Source: an uncultured Methanosarcinales archaeon (GTDB lineage Archaea; Halobacteriota; Methanosarcinia; Methanotrichales; Methanotrichaceae). From it: a stretch of DNA of 63,314 nucleotides. The stretch covers positions 1 through 63,314 of the forward strand of contig CAIQHB010000024.1 in NCBI GenBank assembly GCA_903871465.1, in the 5' to 3' direction. The notes under the pieces are model-generated. The model made no database searches. It worked only from the letters and a program-made list of their open reading frames with translations, and had not been told where the DNA came from. Position numbers and translations under genes: made by a program. The first letter of the stretch is position 1; every line of letters starts with the position of its first letter. Below, piece by piece: positions 1-7,844 of this stretch.

Positions 1-368
1 AGTTATCTAGCTTAGCGGTAGCTATCGAAGTATGACCAAAAAAAGATGATCATAGATGAAGAAATGGACGCGATGAGCGCGGAAAACGCACTATTCTCGG
101 AAATTCCTCCTCAAATGCAAGTAAATAGGAATTCTCATTAAATAGAATTATGAAAATGTTCTGTGGAATCAGGAAAAATAGAGTTCCTCATCTTATTGGA
201 ATCGATTATTCCCGGGCAGGCAGCAGTAGGTCTCACGCGTGGCATGGGCGGCGACCTACCAGGGCCCGCCCGTGAAAACGCCCGTCCAGATGCAAGTCCA
301 GCCACTGGCAGCCCGCATCCCTTGATGATGAGTCCATGGCAAGTTGCCGGAATCTTCGCTCAACAAAA
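1..368. other. Left-edge region without a convincing gene
   Basis: AT-rich DNA to about 200, then a GC-rich block (about 210-320) just before the TPR gene. A 31-codon frame from ATG 46 to TAA 141 has no ribosome site or recognisable motif. In the GC-rich block, 243-251 can pair with 266-274 (nine pairs, one G-T), and GTAGGTC near 227 pairs with GACCTAC near 253 as an alternative fold. This could be a structured leader or a small RNA, but I recognise no known RNA family. Confidence 0.4.
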
Positions 369-401
369 ATGTTATCTTCTTTAAACGCTTCTTCGATTCT
401 T

Positions 402-1907
402 ATGAAAGGGGTCTACGCAGTCTTCATTATTCTGCTGGTATTGATGCCCTCAGCACATTGTCAGCAGACTTCCAATACCTGGACTATCAGCGGCTTTGAT
501 CTCGACAATTCAGCCAAATATAACAAGGCCCTCAATACCGGCCTTGATTTCTACAATCAAGGCAAATACATTGAGGCCATCAACGCCTATGATGAAGCCA
601 TTAGTCTAGATCCCAACGGTACCCAGACCTGGCAGGCCTGGAATGGCAAAGGCGATGCGCTCTATGGCCAGGGCAAGTACGATGAAGCTGTTCAGGCATA
701 TGATAGAGCCATCCAGTTATCTCCAAATAATGGAATCCCCTGGGCTTACAAAGGCGATGCGCTAAAGGCACTCGGTCGAAATAATGAGTCGGACATGGCC
801 TATGCCAGGGCAAAGGATTTGGGATTTGGCGGAACGACCTGGAGGCCTACTACCATTACATTGAATGGCCGTCCGATTGCTACAACTGGCACCAACATAA
901 CCACGAACATAAATGAAGGCCATGTGCTCTATAATCAAAGCAAATACAACGAGGCCATCAACGCCTACGATGCTGCCATTAGGCTCGATCCCAACAGTGC
1001 TGACACCTGGCAGGCCTGGAACGGCAAAGGTGATGCCTTAAAGGCACTCGGCCGAACGGAAGAGTCGGATGTTGCCTATACTACTGCAAAGGGCATGCAC
1101 ACTACGATCACCAAGAACACCAGCCCGAGTGCAACGCCCGTCACCCACATTCTTGATCATAGCATGGCAAGCAAACTGGACGAATCCTCCAATAGTCCAA
1201 TCACGAGAACCTATAATTTCTCCACCGCCAATAGTCGGGCTTACTCCTGGTTGAGCTTGGGAAATATTGGACAGGGTAAGGTCGAATGGTATTGGTATTC
1301 TCCAGACGGCAACCTATACAAAAAGGGTTCCGCTGATATCCCACCCAATCCGAACGGTGATTATTGGCCCTCTTACAACATCTGGTATTATATCGATATT
1401 GCCGATATACCAGTTGAACCGTACTTCTCTGGAAACTGGCATGTAAATGTTTACCTGGCGGGTCCTACCTATGTAACGCAATTGACGGAGCAATTTACCC
1501 TGGAGAATGGTCATGAGGACAAGACAATCAGCACCCAGATTCTTGATCACAGCCTGGCAAGCAGCATTGACGAGTCCACAAGCAGTCCGATCACAAGAAC
1601 TGACAAATTCTACCTTAGTACTGATAGCAAGGTCTACTCCTGGTTGAGCCTTGCAAATGTTGGACCTTGCACATTCTATTGGTATTGGTATTCTCCAGAC
1701 GGCAGCTGGTACAAAGCAGGTCCGATTGATATCCCACCCAATCCGAGCGGTGGCTATTGGCCTTCCTACAATATCTGGTGTCCTATCGACATTCGCACTT
1801 TGTATGGAGATACGTGGGACCTGGAACTCCCGTCAGACGAATTCTATGTAGATGTTACCCGAAATGATCGTCACATTCTGACGGAGTATTTTACGGTGGA
1901 TCAATAG
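402..1907 (+). CDS. Secreted TPR protein with a duplicated aromatic-rich C-terminal domain
   Basis: About 501 residues from ATG 402, chosen because it is followed at once by a signal peptide (MKGVYAVFIILLVLMPSAHC); ATG 369 and 336 are possible earlier starts. Two blocks of tetratricopeptide repeats lie at about residues 35-150 and 180-245. They are near copies of each other at DNA level (about 550-660 and 945-1045), including the phrase TWQAWNGKGDA. The rest is one domain of about 120 residues present twice, from about 249 and 379. Each copy has ILDHS, YSWLSL, WYWYSPDG, DIPPNP and YWPSYNIW. TPRs mediate protein contacts; the duplicated domain is unknown to me but looks like an exported beta-rich binding module. 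A clear terminator follows. Role inferred only: an exported scaffold or binding protein. Confidence 0.8.
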   Translation: MKGVYAVFIILLVLMPSAHCQQTSNTWTISGFDLDNSAKYNKALNTGLDFYNQGKYIEAINAYDEAISLDPNGTQTWQAWNGKGDALYGQGKYDEAVQAYDRAIQLSPNNGIPWAYKGDALKALGRNNESDMAYARAKDLGFGGTTWRPTTITLNGRPIATTGTNITTNINEGHVLYNQSKYNEAINAYDAAIRLDPNSADTWQAWNGKGDALKALGRTEESDVAYTTAKGMHTTITKNTSPSATPVTHILDHSMASKLDESSNSPITRTYNFSTANSRAYSWLSLGNIGQGKVEWYWYSPDGNLYKKGSADIPPNPNGDYWPSYNIWYYIDIADIPVEPYFSGNWHVNVYLAGPTYVTQLTEQFTLENGHEDKTISTQILDHSLASSIDESTSSPITRTDKFYLSTDSKVYSWLSLANVGPCTFYWYWYSPDGSWYKAGPIDIPPNPSGGYWPSYNIWCPIDIRTLYGDTWDLELPSDEFYVDVTRNDRHILTEYFTVDQ

Positions 1908-1917
1908 GATAGAAGCT

Positions 1918-1952
1918 GGCTTATTGCAGGCATAAAACCTGCAAGCCTTTTT
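1918..1952 (+). terminator. Intrinsic-type terminator of the TPR gene
   Basis: TTGCAGG (1924-1930) and CCTGCAA (1938-1944) form a perfect 7-bp stem around CATAAAA. Outer GGC/GCC can extend it past a small bulge, and TTTTT follows at 1948-1952. It lies 10 bases after the stop codon. Confidence 0.75.
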
Positions 1953-1958
1953 CATTAA

Positions 1959-2257
1959 TCAGAAGAGACCTTCATCATGCACTCTCGGAGATCGGTGCAT
2001 TCGTTCTTTCTCTCGCAGAACAACGGATACAGGCTCCAAAGAGACATCTATGGTACGACCATCGATTGATGGTATGGGATGGCCCAGTCTCAATCCAAGG
2101 ACTATCCAGCCTTCGATGGTGGAGATAAGCTCCTTGCGGCATTCTTCGAAGGTCTTGCCTGTTGCCCACACCCCTTCCAATCCAGGCACAGTCGAGGATC
2201 GTCAATTATCTCATACTTGGATCGCTCCAAAGCTGCCTGAATGTATTCTGTAAACAT
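1959..2257 (-). pseudogene. Frameshifted HicB-family antitoxin
   Basis: Read leftward from ATG 2257, the frame gives MFTEYIQAALERSKYEIIDD, the typical first half of archaeal HicB-like proteins. The continuation, PGLEGVWATGKTFEECRKEL followed by IEGWIVLGLRLGHPIPSIDG, lies in another frame. The junction is near 2192, where a few residues (normally about YYGEI) are also missing. HicB proteins neutralise the HicA mRNA interferase and have a partial RNase H-like fold. No intact hicA is visible on either side. I call this a decayed orphan antitoxin; a sequencing error could mimic the shift, but the missing residues argue for real decay. Confidence 0.75.
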
Positions 2258-2386
2258 ATCAAGATCCTATGCAGTGCGAAAGGATCTAGATTTGTTGCTG
2301 ACATAACTCTGTTTGACAGCAATGAACGAATCGAAGAAGGCCAACTTCCAAGAGGTAAATTTTTATGGAATAGCACGTTTCTATGA

Positions 2387-2406
2387 ATGTATAAAAATAT
2401 TTAAAA
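2387..2406 (-). promoter_or_regulatory. AT-rich TATA-like box upstream of the hicB remnant
   Basis: A run of A/T with TTTTTAAATATTTTTA on the minus strand lies about 130-150 bases before the hicB ATG. The 2258-2486 interval has no supportable gene. One minus frame contains FHKNLPLG near 2360, reminiscent of the C-terminal part of HicA, but it is too short to call. Confidence 0.3.
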
Positions 2407-2486
2407 ATTAATAAGAAATAGAAGCCGCCAAGCACTTTACCAATTGCGTTGATGCAGTCCGCCCATTTTCTTCCAGCAAAAATATT

Positions 2487-2511
2487 GAGAGACTAACCGC
2501 CGTAGTCTCTC
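2487..2511 (-). terminator. Terminator of the fdhA-nfn operon
   Basis: A perfect 9-bp stem (GAGAGACTA / TAGTCTCTC, loop of 7) begins on the stop codon of the formate dehydrogenase-like gene. On the minus strand it is followed by AATATTTTTG. Confidence 0.75.
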
Positions 2512-5188
2512 ATCCCGCTATCTTCTCTATCCTTATGGCGCATGCCTTGTACTCCGGCGTCTTGGCCTGAGGATCCAGGGCCGCGTTGGTGAGAAGGTTA
2601 GTAAGAACTTCCGGGTGGTGAAAGGACAAAAAGACTACACCGCGCGATGACTTTTCGGTCACTCTTGCTTTTGTCAGAACCTCACCGCGCCGGGACTTGA
2701 CCAGAACCGTCTCTCCGTCCCCAACCTCCAGCTCTTCCGCATCTGCAGGGTTTATCTCTATGGCCTCCTCTGGAGATATCTTCATGATTCCCTTGGAGCG
2801 CCGGGTCATGGAGCCGCAGTTGTAATGCTCTCTCCTCCTCCCGGTGGTGAGAATCAGAGGATAATCCGGATCAGTCTGCTCTGCTGGGAACTTGTGCTCC
2901 ACGGCATTGAACTTTCCCAGGCCACAGGTGAAACGGTCAACATGCATCGTCTCTGTGCCCGGATTGTCAATAGACGGACAGGGCCACTGCAGCCCACGAG
3001 AGCCCAGCCGATCAAAGCTCACACCGCCGAACATCGGTGCCAGAGAGGCAATCTCATCCATGATCTCCGAAGGATGACTGTAGTTCATGGGATAGCCCAT
3101 CTTCTGGGCAATGAGGCAGATTGCCTGCCAGTTCTCCATGCCACAGATTGGAGGTATCGCTTTATTCACCCTTTGAATGCGCCGCTCGCCATTGGTAAAT
3201 GTTCCGTCACACTCGGCAAAGCTGGCCGCTGGCAGGATAACATCAGCATACTTGGTGGTCTCCGTCGGGAAAATCTCCTGGACAACGACGAAGTCCATGG
3301 CCTTCAGTGCATCACGAACCCTATTGGTATCAGGATCGGTCTGGGCGGGATCCTCTCCCAGGATGTAGAGCCCCTTGATCCCCCCATCCCGCTCTATCAT
3401 CTGAGTGGAGGCCTTGCCGATATTTGCGGGCAATATAACCCCCCAGGCCTCTTCGAACTTTGACCGGACATTGGCGTCCACTACCTGCTGATAGCCAACA
3501 TAAGCATTGGGAAGAGCCCCCATATCGCAGGCCCCCTGCACATTGTTCTGCCCCCGGAGAGGCATGACGCCCGTCGAGGGTCGCCCGACATTGCCCGTCA
3601 GCATTGCCAGGTCGCCTAAACACATTACATTGTGGGTTCCAGTGGTATGCTCGGTTATCCCCAGGCTGTAGATGATCATCGCCTTATCGGCCCTGGCATA
3701 GAGCCTGGCCGCCTCAATGATCTTCTCCACAGGAACGCCCGTAATTTTCGCCGCCCGTTCAGGCGGATACTCCTCCACCAGCGTCTTTAATTTCTCAAAG
3801 CCCTCAGTGCGCCCGTAAATGAACTCCTCGTCCTGCATCCCTTCCTTGAGAATGACATTCATCATTCCGTTAAGCAAGGCGATGTTGGTCCCTGGCAAAA
3901 TGTTGAGCCAGACTGATGCCAGGTCGACCAGCTCGATCTTGCGGGGGTCAGCCACGATGATCTTTGCACCATTGCGAACGGCCTTGATTATCTTCAGACT
4001 GACGATCGGATGAGCCTCGGTGGTATTGGAACCGATAACGAACAGGACATTGGCGTCTTCAATCTGATCAAAGGAATTGGTAGCCGCTCCGCTTCCAAAG
4101 CAGGCGGCAAGCCCCGTCACCGAAGGAGCATGGCAGACTCTCGCGCAGTTGTCTACATTGTTGGTGCCGAAGACTGCCCGGGCAAGCTTCTGCACCAGAT
4201 AATTTTCCTCATTGGTACACCGGGACGACGACAGTGCCCCCAGAGAATCAGGACCGTACTTATTTTTGATCTCAGTGAACCTTCTGGCGACAAGGTCGAG
4301 TGCTTCCTCCCAGCTGGCCTCCTCAAGCTTGCCGTTCCGTCTTATCAGGGGTGTAGTCAAACGGTCGGGATGATGGACGATCTCGTTCAGGCCAAAACGG
4401 CCTTTAATGCATGCCTGCCCCAGATTCACCGGGCCATCTCTATTCGGTGCGGTATAGATGATCCTATTTTCTTTGACGCCCAATGTCAGTCGACAGCCAA
4501 CTCCACAATATGGACAGATCGTAGCGACTTCCCTGTCTGGAAAACCTCCCCCAAATCCCCTCCGATCGTATAATGCCCCGGTCGGGCAGGCATCAACACA
4601 GGCCCCGCAGAACTTGCACCCAACATCCTGGAGCGGCTTGTTGAAGGGGGTAACGACCAGCATCTCGCTTCCCCGCATTGTGAAGGCTATTGCTCTAGAC
4701 CCCCGCACCTCATCGCACATACGAACGCAGCGCCCGCATATGATACAGAGGTTGTAGTCCCGGTCGAAGAAGGGGGAGTCTTTGTCCACCTGTTTCTCCT
4801 TGAAAGTGGTTGGCAGCTCTATTCCCTCCAGCCCTATGTGTTTTGCCACCTCCTGCAGCTCGCACTGACCATTGGCATGGCAGACGAGACACACGTGGCG
4901 GCCCAGAGACAGGATCAATTCTAAAATTCCCTGCCTGAACTTCTGAAGCTGGAGCGTGTCTGTCCTCACAACCATCCCATCGGCTGCGGGCGTGTTACAG
5001 GCTGTGGGCAGACCGCGCATGCCATCGATTTCAACCACGCAGAGACGGCAGGCCCCATAAAGTGACAGATCAGGATGGTAACAAAGGGTGGGAATATAGA
5101 TGCCCGCGCTCCGGGCTGCTTCAAGAACAGTAGAGCCCTTTGCCGTCTTCACCAGCTTGCCGTCAATGACCAGGTCAATATTATCCAT
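2510..5188 (-). CDS. fdhA: Formate dehydrogenase-like molybdopterin oxidoreductase, alpha subunit
   Basis: 892 residues. An N-terminal [2Fe-2S] domain (residues 1-78, Cys at CYHP and CRLC) is followed by a NuoG-type Cys/His cluster and two [4Fe-4S] groups (CIICGRC, CKFCGACVDACP). Next come a fourth cluster (CPYCGVGC) and the bis-MGD catalytic domain to the end. The active-site motif RVCHAPSVTG carries Cys where FdhF of E. coli has selenocysteine, so no recoding is needed. The family oxidises formate or reduces CO2. It is last in an operon with nfnA- and nfnB-like genes, which suggests pyridine nucleotide or ferredoxin as electron partner. In an acetate-using methanogen a likely role is making formate for purine synthesis (inference). 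Start fixed by AGGAGAA six bases before ATG. Another Mo/W oxidoreductase is not excluded. Confidence 0.9.
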   Translation of the reverse strand: MDNIDLVIDGKLVKTAKGSTVLEAARSAGIYIPTLCYHPDLSLYGACRLCVVEIDGMRGLPTACNTPAADGMVVRTDTLQLQKFRQGILELILSLGRHVCLVCHANGQCELQEVAKHIGLEGIELPTTFKEKQVDKDSPFFDRDYNLCIICGRCVRMCDEVRGSRAIAFTMRGSEMLVVTPFNKPLQDVGCKFCGACVDACPTGALYDRRGFGGGFPDREVATICPYCGVGCRLTLGVKENRIIYTAPNRDGPVNLGQACIKGRFGLNEIVHHPDRLTTPLIRRNGKLEEASWEEALDLVARRFTEIKNKYGPDSLGALSSSRCTNEENYLVQKLARAVFGTNNVDNCARVCHAPSVTGLAACFGSGAATNSFDQIEDANVLFVIGSNTTEAHPIVSLKIIKAVRNGAKIIVADPRKIELVDLASVWLNILPGTNIALLNGMMNVILKEGMQDEEFIYGRTEGFEKLKTLVEEYPPERAAKITGVPVEKIIEAARLYARADKAMIIYSLGITEHTTGTHNVMCLGDLAMLTGNVGRPSTGVMPLRGQNNVQGACDMGALPNAYVGYQQVVDANVRSKFEEAWGVILPANIGKASTQMIERDGGIKGLYILGEDPAQTDPDTNRVRDALKAMDFVVVQEIFPTETTKYADVILPAASFAECDGTFTNGERRIQRVNKAIPPICGMENWQAICLIAQKMGYPMNYSHPSEIMDEIASLAPMFGGVSFDRLGSRGLQWPCPSIDNPGTETMHVDRFTCGLGKFNAVEHKFPAEQTDPDYPLILTTGRRREHYNCGSMTRRSKGIMKISPEEAIEINPADAEELEVGDGETVLVKSRRGEVLTKARVTEKSSRGVVFLSFHHPEVLTNLLTNAALDPQAKTPEYKACAIRIEKIAG

Positions 5189-5232
5189 TGCTTATTCTCC
5201 TGATTTTATGTTTCTGTTTCGGGTATCCAGAG

Positions 5233-6675
5233 TTAAATCCACGATTTGTCTTCTCCGCGAAGGAACTTATCTATGGACGCTGCTGCTTTTCTTCCTGCGC
5301 CCATCGCACTGATAACGGTGGCGGCACCGGTAACAATATCCCCGCCTGCCCAGACCTTCGGTTTCTTTGTCTTGCCGGTATCCTCGTCTGCGGTTATTGT
5401 GCCGCGCTTGCCAGTTTCCAGCCCAATCGAAGTCTTGGGAATGAGTGGGTTGGGATTGTTGCCCAGAGCGACGATTACGGTATCAACGGGAAGCAGAAAC
5501 TCGCTGCCCTCTTTTGGGATGGGGCGGCATCGCCCGCTCTTATCCGGTTCGCCGAGCTCCATCTGGATGCACTCCATTGCATTTACCCAGCCATGGCCAT
5601 TGGCGAGAAATCCGAGGGGATTGGTGAGAAACTTAAAAATGATGCCTTCCTCCTTCGCGTTTTCTATCTCCTCACGACGGGCCGGCATCTCTGCCTCGGA
5701 CCGCCTGTAGACCACATAGACCTTATCGGCGCCCAGTCGCAGAGAACAGCGTGCTGCGTCCATGGCCACATTGCCACCGCCTACAATTGCCACCTGCTTT
5801 CCAATCTCAACTGGGGTATCGTATTCTGGATAGAGATAGCCCTTCATCAGGACAGTTCGGGTAAGGAATTCGTTAGCAGAATAGATGCCGCAGAGGTTCT
5901 CACCCGGCAAATCCAAAAACATTGGAAGCCCCGCGCCCGTGCCTATAAAGACTGCATCGTAACCGTTACTCAAGAGTTCGTCCACTGTATCTATCTTGCC
6001 CACAACCGAGTCCAGCTTGAGCTCTGCTCCCAGAGATTTGATATAGTCAACTTCAGCTTGAACGATCTCTTTGGGCAGCCTGAACTCAGGGATGCCATAC
6101 ATCAATACGCCACCGGCAACATGCAATGCCTCGAAAATGGTGACAGAATATCCCAGTTTGGCCAGGTCTGCCGCTGCCGTTAATCCCGCCGGCCCGGAGC
6201 CAACTACTGCTACTCGTTTGGCACCTGTTTTGGATGATGATGGTGATGTTTTCTGTGAGCTGGCCGATCCCTTGCTTCCCACGTTTCCCTTGTTGGTTCT
6301 CTCCCAGTCAGCTACATATCGTTCCAGGCGGCCAATAGCGATTGGTGCCCCCTTTTTCCCAAGAGTGCAGACATTTTCGCATTGGGTTTCCTGAGGGCAA
6401 ACCCGGCCACAGATTCCGGGGAGGCTGTTCTTCCCTTTTAGTATCCTTGCCGCTTCGGGCATATTGTCCTCTCGAAGTGCCTTTATGAATTCAGGGATAT
6501 CCACTCCTACTGGGCAGCCTCCCTTGCAGGGATGCCTGGGGCACTGGATACAGCGATTTGCCTCTTTTTGGGCTTCCTCTTTTCCGTATCCCAGGGCGAC
6601 CTCTTTGAAATTCTTGCCCCGCACGATAGGGTCTTGTCTTGGCATTGGCACACGATTTAGATTCAATTTCGCCAT
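5233..6675 (-). CDS. NfnB/SudA-like NADPH-linked flavoprotein (glutamate synthase small-subunit family)
   Basis: 480 residues from ATG 6675, chosen because GGAGGAGA stands seven bases upstream and the N-terminus MAKLNLNRVPM matches the paralogue at 7845; the earlier start at 6708 would overlap the previous gene. Residues 35-110 hold two Cys clusters (CIQCPRHPCKGGCPVG and CGRVCPQETQCENVC) for [4Fe-4S] centres. An FAD Rossmann motif (VVGSGPAGLTAAADLAKLG) and an NADPH motif (AIVGGGNVAMDAARCSLRLG) follow. The family includes the GltD-type reductase, sulfide dehydrogenase SudA and the large subunit of NfnAB transhydrogenase. It sits 17 bases after the nfnA-like gene and 44 before fdhA, so an Nfn-type complex coupled to the dehydrogenase is likely. 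A Ser/Lys-rich linker near 145 is unlike the paralogue. Confidence 0.85.
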   Translation of the reverse strand: MAKLNLNRVPMPRQDPIVRGKNFKEVALGYGKEEAQKEANRCIQCPRHPCKGGCPVGVDIPEFIKALREDNMPEAARILKGKNSLPGICGRVCPQETQCENVCTLGKKGAPIAIGRLERYVADWERTNKGNVGSKGSASSQKTSPSSSKTGAKRVAVVGSGPAGLTAAADLAKLGYSVTIFEALHVAGGVLMYGIPEFRLPKEIVQAEVDYIKSLGAELKLDSVVGKIDTVDELLSNGYDAVFIGTGAGLPMFLDLPGENLCGIYSANEFLTRTVLMKGYLYPEYDTPVEIGKQVAIVGGGNVAMDAARCSLRLGADKVYVVYRRSEAEMPARREEIENAKEEGIIFKFLTNPLGFLANGHGWVNAMECIQMELGEPDKSGRCRPIPKEGSEFLLPVDTVIVALGNNPNPLIPKTSIGLETGKRGTITADEDTGKTKKPKVWAGGDIVTGAATVISAMGAGRKAAASIDKFLRGEDKSWI

Positions 6676-6692
6676 GAATGTGTCTCCTCCAT

Positions 6693-7526
6693 TCACCACT
6701 GAGCGCACTTATAGCATTGATAGCGGAGTTCTGGCGACGTCTCACCTGAATAAGTACACCGGCGGGTCATTAACATATCCCAGGCTACTTCTTGAGCATC
6801 GAACACGGGTCCGTCGACACAGGCAAATTTGGTGACACCATCTATGATAACCCGGCAGCAGCCGCACATTCCAGTCCCATCAACCATAATTGGGTTCAGG
6901 CTGGCTATGGTCTTGACTTTGAATGGTTTCGTTGTGAGCGAAACAAGCCTCATCACACAGGTTGGAGCCATAGTGATAACCAGATCGAATTTCTCCTTTT
7001 TAAGTAACTCCCGAAGGGGCTCAAAAACGAAACCATGGTACTCGTTTGAAGTGTCACCTGTGACCACCATTATCTTGTCGCTATACTCTCCCAGGCGGGC
7101 CTCTCCAAAAAGCGTCTCTTTTGATGGTGCCCGTATGATTGAGGTAACTATATTTCCGGCCTCCTTTAGGGCGCGAACGATTGGCAAGATGGTAGCGGCT
7201 CCATATCCTCCAACAACGCAAGCCACATTGCCAAAGTTCTCAATAGCGACTGGCAGACCCAGCGGCCCGGCTACATTTTCGATGGAATCACCCGCTTTCA
7301 GTGCGGCTAGCTTATTGGTTGTCTTTCCCACCTGGTTGAAGACGATCGTAATACTCCCAACATCTCGATCCCAGTCAGCGATGGTAAGTGGGATGCGTTC
7401 ACCCTTATCATCTACTCGCACAATAACAAATTGCCCCGGCTCTGCTTTCCGGGCAATTGTTGGGGCGTCAATCTTGAAACGGTGAATATTAGGAGCTAGA
7501 TCCTCTCTAAGCAAAATTCTGTACAA
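6693..7526 (-). CDS. NfnA/SudB-like ferredoxin-NADP reductase subunit
   Basis: 277 residues. The N-terminal half is a ferredoxin reductase-type FAD barrel (PGQFVIVRVD, RIPLTIAD), followed by an NAD(P)-binding domain (VVGGYGAATILPIVRAL). The C-terminus is the family's [2Fe-2S] binding region (GMCGCCRV, FACVDGPVFDAQEV, CYKC). In Nfn enzymes this subunit exchanges electrons between NADH and the NADPH/ferredoxin subunit; in Sud it pairs with SudA. The start is TTG 7526, supported by GGAGGGA seven bases before it; there is no ATG nearby. It is the first gene of the leftward operon ending in fdhA. Confidence 0.88.
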   Translation of the reverse strand: MYRILLREDLAPNIHRFKIDAPTIARKAEPGQFVIVRVDDKGERIPLTIADWDRDVGSITIVFNQVGKTTNKLAALKAGDSIENVAGPLGLPVAIENFGNVACVVGGYGAATILPIVRALKEAGNIVTSIIRAPSKETLFGEARLGEYSDKIMVVTGDTSNEYHGFVFEPLRELLKKEKFDLVITMAPTCVMRLVSLTTKPFKVKTIASLNPIMVDGTGMCGCCRVIIDGVTKFACVDGPVFDAQEVAWDMLMTRRCTYSGETSPELRYQCYKCAQW

Positions 7527-7551
7527 TTAATTGTCCCTCCAAGTGTGTACA
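7520..7551 (-). promoter_or_regulatory. Paired TGTACA sites over the nfn-fdh start
   Basis: The 6-bp palindrome TGTACA, followed each time by A, occurs at 7520-7525 (over the start codon) and 7546-7551, 26 bases apart and flanking the ribosome site. Two palindromes at this spacing on the leader suggest a repressor site; no regulator can be named. Confidence 0.3.
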
Positions 7552-7632
7552 AATTCTAATTCATACCAAAATGGGGCCCGTTTTTCTGTAGTTTTTGCCA
7601 AAATAAATCTGTGCGATTGGACTGATAACTCT

Positions 7633-7648
7633 AACTTTGAATAAAGTT
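7633..7648. promoter_or_regulatory. Inverted repeat in the divergent promoter region
   Basis: AACTTT-GAAT-AAAGTT is a perfect inverted repeat in the 318-base gap between the nfn-fdh operon and the divergent SudA-like gene. Its place suggests an operator shared by both directions. The rest of the gap shows no gene; ATATAGATA near 7726 is a weak TATA candidate for the rightward gene. Confidence 0.3.
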
Positions 7649-7844
7649 GGCGGGTACTCCCTGAATGGGTTTTACTCATATCAAACCTCAGATTCAGCCT
7701 AGGCATTGTACCATTTCCCTAATGATATAGATACTGGGTATACTGGGCATGTGTTTAGCTGGGCTAGCTTTGCCGTCAGCATTTGGTAACCACAAGGATG
7801 ATCCGCAAGAGAGATCTTATCCTCAGAGGCACGGTGCAGAAAAG

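Noticed and set aside
46-141. 31-residue frame at the left edge
   Set aside because: No ribosome site, TATA box or motif that would separate it from chance.
2825-3463. 212-codon frame antisense to fdhA
   Set aside because: A shadow; the fdhA frame is continuous and conserved through this stretch.
4000-4240. Selenocysteine at the FdhA active site
   Set aside because: The active-site position is an ordinary Cys codon in RVCHAPSV; no in-frame TGA occurs.
5188-6183. 331-codon frame antisense to the NfnB-like gene
   Set aside because: Composition is that of a complement frame; the opposite strand has clear Cys clusters and two Rossmann motifs.
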